Positions 7,832-15,646 of a DNA stretch of 64,000 bases are shown piece after piece; within the stretch, counting starts at the first letter, position 1; every line of letters starts with the position of its first letter. The DNA comes from Aquimarina sp. BL5 (GTDB lineage: Bacteria > Bacteroidota > Bacteroidia > Flavobacteriales > Flavobacteriaceae). Where the stretch lies: the NCBI RefSeq assembly GCF_003443675.1, contig NZ_CP031963.1:1449501-1513500 (forward strand). Reading direction: 5' to 3'. Position numbers and translations under genes: made by a program. The notes beneath the pieces were generated by a model that searched no databases, was not told the origin of the DNA, and was given only the letters and a program-made list of their open reading frames with translations.

Positions 7832-9005
7832 GTATATACCATTTATTAGTAACCAGATGTTGTAAACCTATCGGACCTCTTTGATGTAATTTATCCGTAC
7901 TTATTGCTAATTCTCCTCCTAAGCCTAACTGAAAACCATCCGTAAATCTAGTCGACGCATTATGATATACCGCTGCACAATCTACGGATGACATAAAGAC
8001 CTCTGCTTCCTTTTGGTTTCTAGTAATAATAGCTGCAGAATGTCCTCCACTATATCTATTTATTTTTGAAATTGCTTCTGGAGCATTTTCCGTTTCCCCT
8101 ATGACAATTTTATAATCTAAGAATTCTTCCTGCCATATATTATCATCAGAAATTGGATTTACATCTACGTATTTGGACAATGAAGCATCCCCTAATATTT
8201 CTACATTAAAATTTTTGAGTGTTGTTATAAGGTTTCTAACAAAGTCCTCCTTATTAGGGAGATTTTTATCTATTAAGACTTTATCTACAGCATTACAAGC
8301 AGAAATTTTGTCTGTTTTCCCATTAATAATATTATCCAAAGCCAAAGCTCTATCTGCCTCATTATGGACATAGACAAAGTTATTACCCCTTCCACTTACT
8401 ATTACTGGACAGCTAGCATGTTGTTTTACAAATGCGATCAGTTTTTCTCCTCCTCTAGGTACGATAAGGTCAACATTTTGGGTTGGTTTTTCTAAAAATG
8501 CTTGAGTCTCTGTTCTATTGTAATTCAAATATTCTACCCAATGCGATGAAATATTGTTTTCCTCAAATGCTTGATGCCATAGTTTTACAATTTCTAAATT
8601 AGAATGTAAAGACTCTTTGCCTCCTTTTAATAAAATCTTATTCCCAGATTTAAATGCGATTCCTGCTGCTTCTATAGTTACATCTGGTCTAGATTCATAA
8701 ATAATTAATACGGTACCAAAAGGAGCCGTTTTATTATATACCTTCATACCGTTATTATGAGTAAATCGAAAACGCTCCACTCCTATCGGATCTTCCTGGT
8801 TACTTAATTGCTGAAGCGCTGCAATCATAGTCTCAATTTTACTTTGATCGACTTTTAATCGATCACGCATCGCCAAATCATCTCCTGTATATAATTCTAG
8901 ATCTTTTAAGTTCGCGGTAATTATGGCATCTCTATGTTGATCTACCAGTACTGCCATCTTTTGCAATACTGAATTTCTTTGTGATATATCTAATGTAATG
9001 CTCAT
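7809..9005 (-). CDS. proA: Glutamate-5-semialdehyde dehydrogenase (gamma-glutamyl phosphate reductase)
   Basis: A 398-residue aldehyde-dehydrogenase-fold enzyme. It shows the ProA-type nucleotide-binding and substrate motifs (YESRPDVTIEAAGIAFKSGN, ILLKGGKESLHSN, VPRGGEKLIAFVKQ) and the active-site Cys in KISACNAVDKVLID. It reduces gamma-glutamyl phosphate to glutamate semialdehyde, using the product of ProB encoded just downstream. It starts 2 bases after the argD stop and overlaps proB. Family and function are certain. Confidence 0.95.
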   Translation of the reverse strand: MSITLDISQRNSVLQKMAVLVDQHRDAIITANLKDLELYTGDDLAMRDRLKVDQSKIETMIAALQQLSNQEDPIGVERFRFTHNNGMKVYNKTAPFGTVLIIYESRPDVTIEAAGIAFKSGNKILLKGGKESLHSNLEIVKLWHQAFEENNISSHWVEYLNYNRTETQAFLEKPTQNVDLIVPRGGEKLIAFVKQHASCPVIVSGRGNNFVYVHNEADRALALDNIINGKTDKISACNAVDKVLIDKNLPNKEDFVRNLITTLKNFNVEILGDASLSKYVDVNPISDDNIWQEEFLDYKIVIGETENAPEAISKINRYSGGHSAAIITRNQKEAEVFMSSVDCAAVYHNASTRFTDGFQLGLGGELAISTDKLHQRGPIGLQHLVTNKWYIHGDGQIR

Positions 9006-9007
9006 GC

Positions 9008-10147
9008 TTATATCTTTTCTGGTACTAAAACTTTCTGCAATGCCTTAATGAACTGATCTATTTCAGATTTACCTATTGTTAATGGCGGAAGTATTCTTAA
9101 CAACTTTTTATTCATTGCGCCTCCCGTAAAAATATGTTCATCATAAATCAGTTTCTTTCTAAGATCACTCACTTCAAAATCAAATTCTAATCCCAGCATC
9201 AATCCCTTTCCTTTCACTTTCTTCACACCAGGAAGTCGAATAGCTTGGGATATAAAATAATCTCCTGTAAGTTTTGCATTATCAATCAAATTCTCCATTT
9301 CTAATATTTCTAAAACTGATAAAGCTGCTGCACAAGCCAGGTGATTCCCTCCAAAGGTTGTCCCCAACATTCCATAACTAGGCTCAATGTGTGGCGCTAT
9401 CATAATTCCACCTATTGGAAAACCATTACCCATTCCTTTAGCAATAGAAATGATATCTGGTCTAATTCCGTGATATTGATGTGCAAAGAATTTTCCAGTT
9501 CTCCCAAATCCAGCCTGTACCTCATCCAGAATTAACACTACATCATTTTCTTTGCACAATTTTTCTAAGCCTCTAAAAAACTCGCTAGTTCCTTCATCTA
9601 ATCCCCCAACTCCCTGAATTGGTTCAATGATTACAGCACATACATCACCTTTTTTTAACTCGGCTTGTACTAAATCCAAATCATTTAATGGTAAAAAGGT
9701 GACGTTTTGCTGCATATTCAAGGGCGAATTAATCTTAGCGTTATCTGTAGCTGCAACTGCCGCCGAAGTTCTGCCGTGGAATCCTTTATGAAAAGCTACC
9801 ACTCTAGATTTACCGGTATAAAAAGAAGCTAGTTTTAGCGCATTTTCATTTGCTTCTGCTCCAGAATTACATAAAAATAACTGAAACTCATTATAACCAG
9901 ATAGTTCACCTAATTTATCCGCTAATTCGGATTGTAAACTGTTTTGAACAGCATTAGAATAAAATCCAATTTTTTCTAATTGTTCTTTTACTCTTTTTAC
10001 ATAATGTGGATGTCCATGGCCGACTGATATCACGGCATGACCTCCATATAAATCTAAATATTCAATTCCATCTTTACCCACCACAATACTATCATAAGCG
10101 TTAACAGGCTCCACGTCGTATAAGGGATATACATCAAATAATTTCAT
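9008..10147 (-). CDS. argD: Acetylornithine/succinylornithine aminotransferase
   Basis: A 379-residue class III PLP aminotransferase. The N-terminal region (LYDVEPVNAYDSIVVGKDG), the phosphate-binding CNSGAEANENALKLA, the LILDEVQAGFGRTGKFFAHQ stretch and the PLP lysine in SIAKGMGNGFPIGG are all visible. It converts N-acyl-glutamate semialdehyde to N-acylornithine, between ArgC and the carbamoyltransferase. In this operon it sits between proC and proA, so the same transcript serves both branches from glutamate semialdehyde chemistry. The enzyme may use the succinylated substrate. Confidence 0.93.
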   Translation of the reverse strand: MKLFDVYPLYDVEPVNAYDSIVVGKDGIEYLDLYGGHAVISVGHGHPHYVKRVKEQLEKIGFYSNAVQNSLQSELADKLGELSGYNEFQLFLCNSGAEANENALKLASFYTGKSRVVAFHKGFHGRTSAAVAATDNAKINSPLNMQQNVTFLPLNDLDLVQAELKKGDVCAVIIEPIQGVGGLDEGTSEFFRGLEKLCKENDVVLILDEVQAGFGRTGKFFAHQYHGIRPDIISIAKGMGNGFPIGGIMIAPHIEPSYGMLGTTFGGNHLACAAALSVLEILEMENLIDNAKLTGDYFISQAIRLPGVKKVKGKGLMLGLEFDFEVSDLRKKLIYDEHIFTGGAMNKKLLRILPPLTIGKSEIDQFIKALQKVLVPEKI

Positions 10148-10153
10148 AGCGTT

Positions 10154-10948
10154 TTATTTAATCGTATTAATTTTTTCATAAGAAGCCATCACTCCTTTTA
10201 TGACAGAGGAACTTAATCCTTGGTGCTCCATTTCATTTAGTCCTTCAATCGTACAGCCTTGTGGTGTAGTTACTTTATCAATTTCACGCTCAGGATGTGT
10301 TCCATTTTCTGCTACCAGGGTTGCTGCACCAATGGCAGTTTGTACGGCTATAATCTGAGCTTCGTGAGGATGAAACCCCATTTGAATTCCGCCTTGTATC
10401 ATAGCTCTAAGAAATCTTAAAAAGAAAGCTATTCCACTAGCTCCCAAAACAGTAGCTGCTTGCATTAATCTTTCTTCGATTACTAAAGTTTTTCCAATAG
10501 TATCGAACATTTTTTCTACTGTAGACAACTCCTCCTTTACATCATCATTAGCAGCAATACAAGTCATCGACAGTTTTTTTGCAGCTCCAGTATTAGGCAT
10601 TACTCGCACTACTTTATTATTAGGAAGGACCTCATTGATTTCTGCAATAGAAGTTCCAGTAACTGTAGAGATCAATATCTGATCAGCTGTTACCACATCT
10701 TTAATCTCTTGAAGAACTGCATCTAATTGCCTTGGTTGTACACATAGAATCACCCATTTTACATCTTTTATGGACGCTATAATGTTTTGTGATGTCGATA
10801 CTCCTAATTTTCCTTCTACTTCTTTTAAGTTATATTTAGATTTATCTACTACTGTTATATTTTCTGCCTTGAATAGATCACTATCAGCCAATCCAGATAT
10901 TATGGATTTCCCTAAGTTACCTCCTCCTATGATTGTTATTTTATTCAT
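10154..10948 (-). CDS. proC: Pyrroline-5-carboxylate reductase
   Basis: A 264-residue enzyme with an N-terminal Rossmann motif (ITIIGGGNLGKSIISGL) and a C-terminal helical dimerisation domain holding the ProC signature region (VTTPQGCTIEGLNEMEHQG). It reduces pyrroline-5-carboxylate to proline with NAD(P)H, the last step of proline synthesis. It completes a proBAC set distributed inside the arginine operon. A 35-base gap to argC upstream holds one copy of the TGAGCTTGT repeat. Confidence 0.94.
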   Translation of the reverse strand: MNKITIIGGGNLGKSIISGLADSDLFKAENITVVDKSKYNLKEVEGKLGVSTSQNIIASIKDVKWVILCVQPRQLDAVLQEIKDVVTADQILISTVTGTSIAEINEVLPNNKVVRVMPNTGAAKKLSMTCIAANDDVKEELSTVEKMFDTIGKTLVIEERLMQAATVLGASGIAFFLRFLRAMIQGGIQMGFHPHEAQIIAVQTAIGAATLVAENGTHPEREIDKVTTPQGCTIEGLNEMEHQGLSSSVIKGVMASYEKINTIK

Positions 10949-10962
10949 TTTTTATTTCTTTT

Positions 10963-10981
10963 GTCAGTCTGAGCTTGTTTC
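10963..10981. repeat. Copy of the TGAGCTTGT repeat between argC and proC
   Basis: A partial copy (GTCAGTCTGAGCTTGTTTC) of the same element found at 2504-2530 and 3844-3903, in the only gap between argC and proC. Confidence 0.5.
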
Positions 10982-10983
10982 TT

Positions 10984-11961
10984 TTAAAATGCACTTGCTT
11001 TTAATTCTAATCCTGTTTTTTCTTCTATGCCAAACATCAAGTTCATATTATGAATAGCCTGCCCTGAAGCTCCTTTTATCAAATTATCGATCACTGATGT
11101 GATTAATAACATTCCATCTTTTTTACTAACATGGAGAATACATTTATTTGTATTTACCACTTGTTTAAGGTGAATTTCAGAATCTGATACTATTGTGAAT
11201 TTTGCATCTTTATAGAAAGAATCGTACAAGGCTTTCGCCTCTTTTTCTGATCCATCATATTTAGTATACATTGTAGCATAAATACCTTTACTGAAATTAC
11301 CTCTATTGGGTATAAAGAAAATAGGAGTATCAAAATCATTTTGTAATTGTTGAATACTCTGATTGATCTCATCAAGATGTTGATGCGTAAACACTTTATA
11401 ACTAGAGAAATTATTGTCTCTCCAACTAAAATGTGTAGTACCACCGGGCATTACTCCCGCTCCTGTACTTCCGGTTGTAGCATTCACATGAATTGAATCA
11501 GTTAATTTTCCAGATGAAGCCAATGGTAATAATCCTAACTGGATTGCAGTGGCAAAACATCCAGGGTTCGCAATATTCTGAGCTGATTGAATCTTTTCTT
11601 TTTGTAATTCAGGTAAGCCATAAACAAAATCTCTTCCTAAGAAATTTTGATCATTTTCTAATCTGAAATCGTTCCCTAAATCTATAATCTTAGTATTATC
11701 AGAAAAAGTATGTTCCTCCAGAAATGCTCTTGATCTACCATGCCCAAGACATAGAAATAATACATCTACATCTGGATTAATAATATCCGTAAACGAAATA
11801 TCTATATCTCCTAATAAATCTACGTGCTGTTTGCTAATAGAAACACCAGCATTTGTAGTACTGTATACAAAATCCAGCGTTACCTGCGAATGATTAACTA
11901 ATAGCCTTAATAATTCTCCAGCTGTATATCCCGATCCTCCTATAATTCCAACTTTAATCAT
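10984..11961 (-). CDS. argC: N-acyl-gamma-glutamyl-phosphate reductase
   Basis: A 325-residue semialdehyde dehydrogenase. The N-terminal Rossmann motif is VGIIGGSGYTAGELLRLL and the catalytic Cys is Cys135 in IANPGCFATAIQL. It reduces the ArgB product to N-acyl-glutamate semialdehyde. Its ATG overlaps the end of argG by 4 bases, which indicates translational coupling. Second enzyme-coding step after argG in the transcript. Confidence 0.95.
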   Translation of the reverse strand: MIKVGIIGGSGYTAGELLRLLVNHSQVTLDFVYSTTNAGVSISKQHVDLLGDIDISFTDIINPDVDVLFLCLGHGRSRAFLEEHTFSDNTKIIDLGNDFRLENDQNFLGRDFVYGLPELQKEKIQSAQNIANPGCFATAIQLGLLPLASSGKLTDSIHVNATTGSTGAGVMPGGTTHFSWRDNNFSSYKVFTHQHLDEINQSIQQLQNDFDTPIFFIPNRGNFSKGIYATMYTKYDGSEKEAKALYDSFYKDAKFTIVSDSEIHLKQVVNTNKCILHVSKKDGMLLITSVIDNLIKGASGQAIHNMNLMFGIEEKTGLELKASAF

Positions 11962-13148
11962 GACTCGCTTGGGTTTACGTTATGGTATATCTTGTTTGCA
12001 TTCCCATATATTTTGATAAAACCTTTAGCATCATCGGCAGTCCACGAATTGTTCATTTCGCCATATTGACCAAAATCTGATTTCATCATATCAAATTCTG
12101 ATTCGATTCCTACCAATGTAAAATGATAAGGTTTTAATTTCACGATTACATCTCCCGTAACTGATTTCTGAGAGTCGTCTAGGAATACCTCGATATTTCT
12201 CATGACTGGATCTAGATAATTACCTTCATGTAATAACATACCATACCAATTTGCTAATTGCTCTTTCCAATATTGTTGCCACTTGGTTAGCACATGTTTT
12301 TCTAATAAATGATGCGCTTTTATAATTACTAATGGAGCTGCAGCCTCAAAGCCTACTCTACCTTTTATACCTATAATAGTATCGCCAACATGGATATCCC
12401 TACCGATAGCAAAGGCACTCGCAAGTTCTTCCAGTTTCTGAATATTTTTCACGGGAGTATCCTTGATTCCATCTAAACCGACTAATTCTCCTTTTTCAAA
12501 ATTTAGTGTTATGGTTTCTTCTTTGTCTTTTTGAAGCTGGCTTGGATATGCATCTTCAGGTAAGGCATTATGCGATGTTAACGTCTCTTTTCCTCCTACA
12601 CTAGTTCCCCAAATTCCTTTATTAATAGAATACTGAGCCTTTTCCCAACTGTAATTTACTCCATGTTTTTTGAGAAACTCAACTTCTGCTTGTCTAGATA
12701 ATTTTAAGTCTCTTATCGGAGTAATAATTTCAATTTCGGGAGCCAACGTTTGAAAAATTACATCAAACCTAATCTGATCATTTCCTGCACCAGTACTTCC
12801 GTGTGCGATATATTTAGCTCCAACTTTCTTCGCATAATTAATAACCTCTATTGCTTGAAAAATCCTTTCTGCACTTACTGATAATGGATATGTATTATTC
12901 TTAAGGACATTACCGAAAATCAAATATTTAATTGCTTTTTCGTAAAATTTATCCAGTATGGTTTTATTCACATGAGAAGTACTTCCCAACTCGTATGCTC
13001 TTTTTTCCGTATGTTCTAATTCTTCATCAGAAAAACCACCGGTATTTACTAATATCGTGTGAACTTCAAAATTTTTTTCGTGAATAAGATATTTTACGCA
13101 ATAGGAAGTATCTAAACCTCCACTATATGCCACTACTACTTTTTCCAT
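11958..13148 (-). CDS. argG: Argininosuccinate synthase
   Basis: A 396-residue synthetase with the N-type ATP pyrophosphatase P-loop VVVAYSGGLDTSYCVKYL at residues 4-21 and the HGSTGAGNDQIRFD citrulline/aspartate segment. It joins citrulline and aspartate using ATP. The length is that of the short bacterial type. It overlaps the upstream GNAT gene by 13 bases and argC by 4, which places all three in one translational block at the front of the operon. Confidence 0.96.
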   Translation of the reverse strand: MEKVVVAYSGGLDTSYCVKYLIHEKNFEVHTILVNTGGFSDEELEHTEKRAYELGSTSHVNKTILDKFYEKAIKYLIFGNVLKNNTYPLSVSAERIFQAIEVINYAKKVGAKYIAHGSTGAGNDQIRFDVIFQTLAPEIEIITPIRDLKLSRQAEVEFLKKHGVNYSWEKAQYSINKGIWGTSVGGKETLTSHNALPEDAYPSQLQKDKEETITLNFEKGELVGLDGIKDTPVKNIQKLEELASAFAIGRDIHVGDTIIGIKGRVGFEAAAPLVIIKAHHLLEKHVLTKWQQYWKEQLANWYGMLLHEGNYLDPVMRNIEVFLDDSQKSVTGDVIVKLKPYHFTLVGIESEFDMMKSDFGQYGEMNNSWTADDAKGFIKIYGNANKIYHNVNPSES

Positions 13149-13777
13149 AACAACAATTGTTTATTGCTTGTTAGCATTGTTTGTTTTATTTTTTTTAATC
13201 TTTTCAGTACTTTTCTATTGTACCATTTTTCCTTTTTTCTTGCTCCATTAGCTGGATCGTACAACATTCCTGTACAAAGGCACATTTTATGATCTTTAGC
13301 AGTAAGAATATCATAATTAGTACAGGTTTTACAGCCTGCCCAAAATTTGGGATCGTCGGTTAGTTCTGAGAAAGTAACTGGTTTATACCCTAAATCTGAG
13401 TTTATCTTCATTACTGCTAATCCGGTTGTAATTCCAAAAACCTTGGAAAGAGGATACTTTTGCAAAGAATAATTAAAAGTGAATTCTTTAATTTTCTTCG
13501 CCAACCCTTGATTCCTAAAATCCGGATGTACAATAAGACCAGAATGCGCTACATATTTTTCATGTCCCCAAACTTCTATATAACAGAAGCCAGCAAACTT
13601 ACCTTGACATAAAGCTATAATTGCATTTCCATTCCTAATCTTGGTTTTTATATACTCCGGAGTACGTTTAGCAATACCAGTCCCTCTAACTTTTGCAGAG
13701 TCTGATATAACATTACATATTTCTCTAGCATATGTAAGATGATCTTTTGTAGCGATTATGATTTCTATATCTTTCAT
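13136..13777 (-). CDS. GNAT acyltransferase, candidate N-acyl(succinyl/acetyl)glutamate synthase
   Basis: A 213-residue protein with a GNAT domain: IVHPDFRNQGLAKKIKEFTF matches the acyl-CoA pyrophosphate-binding loop (Q/R-x-x-G-x-A/G). A C-terminal extension holds a Cys-rich patch (WAGCKTCTNYDIL, HKMCLCTGMLYDP) that might bind a metal. As the first structural gene of the arginine operon, and with no argA or argJ in sight, it is the natural candidate for acylating glutamate with acetyl- or succinyl-CoA. The role is inferred from position; the GNAT fold itself is seen directly. It overlaps argG by 13 bases. Confidence 0.75.
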   Translation of the reverse strand: MKDIEIIIATKDHLTYAREICNVISDSAKVRGTGIAKRTPEYIKTKIRNGNAIIALCQGKFAGFCYIEVWGHEKYVAHSGLIVHPDFRNQGLAKKIKEFTFNYSLQKYPLSKVFGITTGLAVMKINSDLGYKPVTFSELTDDPKFWAGCKTCTNYDILTAKDHKMCLCTGMLYDPANGARKKEKWYNRKVLKRLKKIKQTMLTSNKQLLLWKK

Positions 13778-13827
13778 CTGTTCTTTTCTATTATCCTATA
13801 TAGGTCAGATGTAATTCGTTATGTTTG

Positions 13828-13864
13828 ACTTTGTAATAGCAATGAATCACTGATATTACAAAGT
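13828..13864. repeat. Perfect 11-bp inverted repeat in the arginine operon leader
   Basis: ACTTTGTAATA (13828-13838) and TATTACAAAGT (13854-13864) are exact complements around a 15-base spacer, 51 bases before the GNAT start codon. It could be an operator or an RNA hairpin near the ribosome-loading region; no U tract follows, so it is not a terminator. Confidence 0.6.
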
Positions 13865-13911
13865 GTAACTACTTAAAATTTAAAATGGTAAACTTCCTGG
13901 AAAGATTCGAG

Positions 13912-13970
13912 TTTAGTAAAGTTAGTATTTACAGATATGTAAATTATCAACTAAATAAATATTTACTAAA
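13912..13970 (-). other. Three-tier AU-rich hairpin in the arginine operon leader
   Basis: On the minus strand, nested complementary blocks TTTAGTAAA/TTTACTAAA (9 bp), TTAGT/ACTAA (5 bp) and ATTTACA/TGTAAAT (7 bp, four-base loop) stack into one long hairpin. It lies between the attenuator-like GC-rich hairpin and the GNAT gene. Confidence 0.5.
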
Positions 13971-13973
13971 TCG

Positions 13974-14016
13974 AAAAAAGGAATATTTTATAGGGGAAGC
14001 AGGACGCACCTACTTC
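13974..14016 (-). terminator. Candidate attenuator hairpin of the arginine operon
   Basis: On the minus strand GAAGTAGG (14009-14016) pairs with CCTGCTTC (13996-14003), 8 bp with one G-U pair and a 5-base loop. CCCC follows, and after 13 more bases comes TTTTTT (13974-13979). It begins 10 bases after the leader-peptide stop. The T run is farther from the stem than in a standard terminator, so the exact terminating structure is uncertain. The CCCC (13993-13996) could pair with GGGGG at 14031-14035 inside the leader ORF. Confidence 0.5.
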
Positions 14017-14025
14017 AAAATAATT

Positions 14026-14133
14026 TTAGACCCCCAAGGGGCGGCGAAAGCGGCGTGTAGAAATATTGGTATCAACTGGTTTGTTCAAGAACTGAACATT
14101 AACTTCTGTAAAAATAAAATTTGCCGTTTTCAT
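14026..14133 (-). CDS. Arginine operon leader peptide (35 residues, RRFRR near the end)
   Basis: A short frame from ATG 14133 to TAA 14026 on the minus strand, too short for ordinary gene calling. It encodes 35 residues starting MKTANFIFTEV and ending STRRFRRPLGV. Four arginines in five codons are all CGC, which is unusual in this AT-rich genome where arginine is mostly AGA. The frame starts about 45 bases after a TAATTTTG -7 box and 250 bases before the GNAT-argG-argC genes. GC-rich blocks inside and next to it can pair in alternative ways. The best explanation is a leader peptide whose translation senses charged tRNA-Arg. It is not a known family to me; the call rests on position, codons and structure. 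Confidence 0.7.
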   Translation of the reverse strand: MKTANFIFTEVNVQFLNKPVDTNISTRRFRRPLGV

Positions 14134-14184
14134 AATAGTAACTCTAAATCGTCGGCCGTAGCCCCTTTCGTTAACTAGATGTCA

Positions 14185-14192
14185 CAAAATTA
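14185..14192 (-). promoter_or_regulatory. -7 box of the arginine operon promoter
   Basis: On the minus strand TAATTTTG fits the Bacteroidetes TAnnTTTG box. A clear TTG at -33 is not present at the usual distance (TGG is found instead). The implied start of transcription gives a leader of about 400 bases before the GNAT gene. Confidence 0.55.
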
Positions 14193-14532
14193 CATAAAAA
14201 AAGTCTCCACATAGAAATTAAAACCAACAATCTTGCATAATTATGATTTTCGTAAAAACTAAACCAAAATTTCATAAAAATCTTAAGTAAATGACATGAA
14301 AAGTTACATTTCACTAATTACCACCTGTTTAAATACCTTATATCGGATAACATTTTTTTGTTATTTTTAACGGTAAAAGGTATGATAGATAAAAAAAGAA
14401 GCAATATTCTTAATAATTAAAAAGTACACATCTTACCCATCCTTTTCACAATACGAAAAGGATTTAGAATATGTATTTGATTAAAAAAATATAACTTTTT
14501 TGAACTTTCTTAATCTTTTTAACATATAAATT

Positions 14533-14562
14533 TTGTGAAAATAAAAAAAAACAATACTTTTG
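14533..14562 (+). promoter_or_regulatory. Promoter of the GntR-type regulator gene
   Basis: TTG at 14533-14535, exactly 19 bases, then TACTTTTG at 14555-14562: a full match to the Bacteroidetes sigma-A promoter. The ATG of the regulator is at 14604. The operator pair begins inside the -7 box. Confidence 0.8.
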
Positions 14563-14583
14563 GTTAACCAGATTGGTCAACCA
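14561..14583 (+). promoter_or_regulatory. Paired operator (TGGTTAACCA, TGGTCAACCA) of the GntR-type regulator
   Basis: Two 10-base (near-)palindromes at 14561-14570 and 14574-14583, 13 bases start to start. They fit the TGGT-N2-ACCA half-site pattern of FadR-type GntR regulators. The first overlaps the last two bases of the -7 box, so binding should block transcription: autorepression. The same arrangement is found at 31028-31050. Confidence 0.75.
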
Positions 14584-14603
14584 GTTAAAATCAAACCCAG
14601 TAT

Positions 14604-15317
14604 ATGAGTATTAAAATAGAGAAGGAAACGGATGTTATATCCAATCCAAAAAAGGGTTCCGAAGAAATAATTATTTCTAAAATTAGGGAATTAATTGTTT
14701 CTAAACAACTTGAACCTGGTGATAAGCTTCCAGCTGAAAGAATTCTGGCAGAAAAGCTAGGAGTAAGTCGCAACCAGTTGCGTCAAGCTATACAAAGGTT
14801 AGAGTTTTATGGATTGGTTAAAAAATTCCCTCAAAGTGGAACTAGAGTATCCAATATAGGTGTAACCGCTCTTAATGGAATGATGACCGATATATTACAA
14901 TTACAAGAACCTGATTTTAAATCCTTAGTAGAAACAAGATTGATACTGGAAACAAATGCTGTCAGATTAGCAGCTACAAGGAGATCTGATGAACATTTAC
15001 GTCAAATACAAGCTGCGCACGAAGCTTATAGTGAAAAAGCAATAAATGGTTTAAATGCTGTAGAGGAAGATTTAATGTTTCATCTTAAACTATCAGAAGC
15101 GAGTGGTAACAGTGTTATCAACTCTCTAATGTTAGTAATCACTCCAGAAATCATTACCCGTTTTGTAGCTAATAAAGTATGTAATAAAGATGAAAATCAC
15201 TTATTAATAAAAGAACATCAATCTATAATTGACGCCATAGTCGATAAAGATCCAGATAGAGCAGTGGCTAAACTTGAAGAACACTTTAAAGATTTATACA
15301 AATTTTGTTATGACTAA
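14604..15317 (+). CDS. GntR/FadR-family transcriptional regulator of the alginate locus
   Basis: A 237-residue regulator. Residues about 20-85 form a GntR winged helix (ISKIRELIVSKQLEPGDKLP, LAEKLGVSRNQLRQAIQRLE, GTRVSN). The rest is an FCD-type ligand domain (VETRLILETNAVRLAATR, FHLKLSEASGN, LIKEHQSIIDAIVDKDPDRA) with the usual metal-binding histidines. FCD regulators commonly sense sugar acids; KDG, DEH or KDPG would suit this locus. It lies directly before the SusCD genes, and its own promoter and that of the gene at 31092 carry the same operator. Regulation of alginate genes is inferred from this. Confidence 0.88.
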   Translation: MSIKIEKETDVISNPKKGSEEIIISKIRELIVSKQLEPGDKLPAERILAEKLGVSRNQLRQAIQRLEFYGLVKKFPQSGTRVSNIGVTALNGMMTDILQLQEPDFKSLVETRLILETNAVRLAATRRSDEHLRQIQAAHEAYSEKAINGLNAVEEDLMFHLKLSEASGNSVINSLMLVITPEIITRFVANKVCNKDENHLLIKEHQSIIDAIVDKDPDRAVAKLEEHFKDLYKFCYD

Positions 15318-15646
15318 GAATAAATAATAAAAAACAAGGGGAATAATTCTAATACCAATCGAATATGTAACATAAAAAGATAGAAACAAAAAAAGGGACA
15401 GCTACCACACTAATCCCTTGATTTTCGAAAATTCACTTAGTTTAAAAAGTAAAATTTAGACTATAATTACTTATAGATAGATTATAACAAATATAAGAAA
15501 AATACATAAACGCACTTCGATTTATTATTTTTTTGAGACTTTGTTTGAAAATAAGTAATTATCAAAATAAGTTTTGCTTTTAAATCGAAAAATGAACCTA
15601 TTAGTGATTTAAACTAAAGCATTCTAAAACAAAAAAATAATTACTT
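15318..15646. other. Intergenic region between the regulator and susC
   Basis: 329 bases without a gene. A weak 6-bp stem (AAGGGA 15393-15398, TCCCTT 15414-15419) may end the regulator transcript. The rest is very AT-rich and holds the three 12-base repeats described separately. I found no copy of the TGGTYRACCA operator and no full-consensus promoter here. Confidence 0.5.

Noticed and set aside
13885..14178. A 97-codon plus-strand frame upstream of the GntR-type gene
   Set aside because: It lies antisense to the arginine leader; the composition is uneven, the protein has no recognisable family, and the leader peptide, hairpins and promoter on the other strand explain the sequence better.
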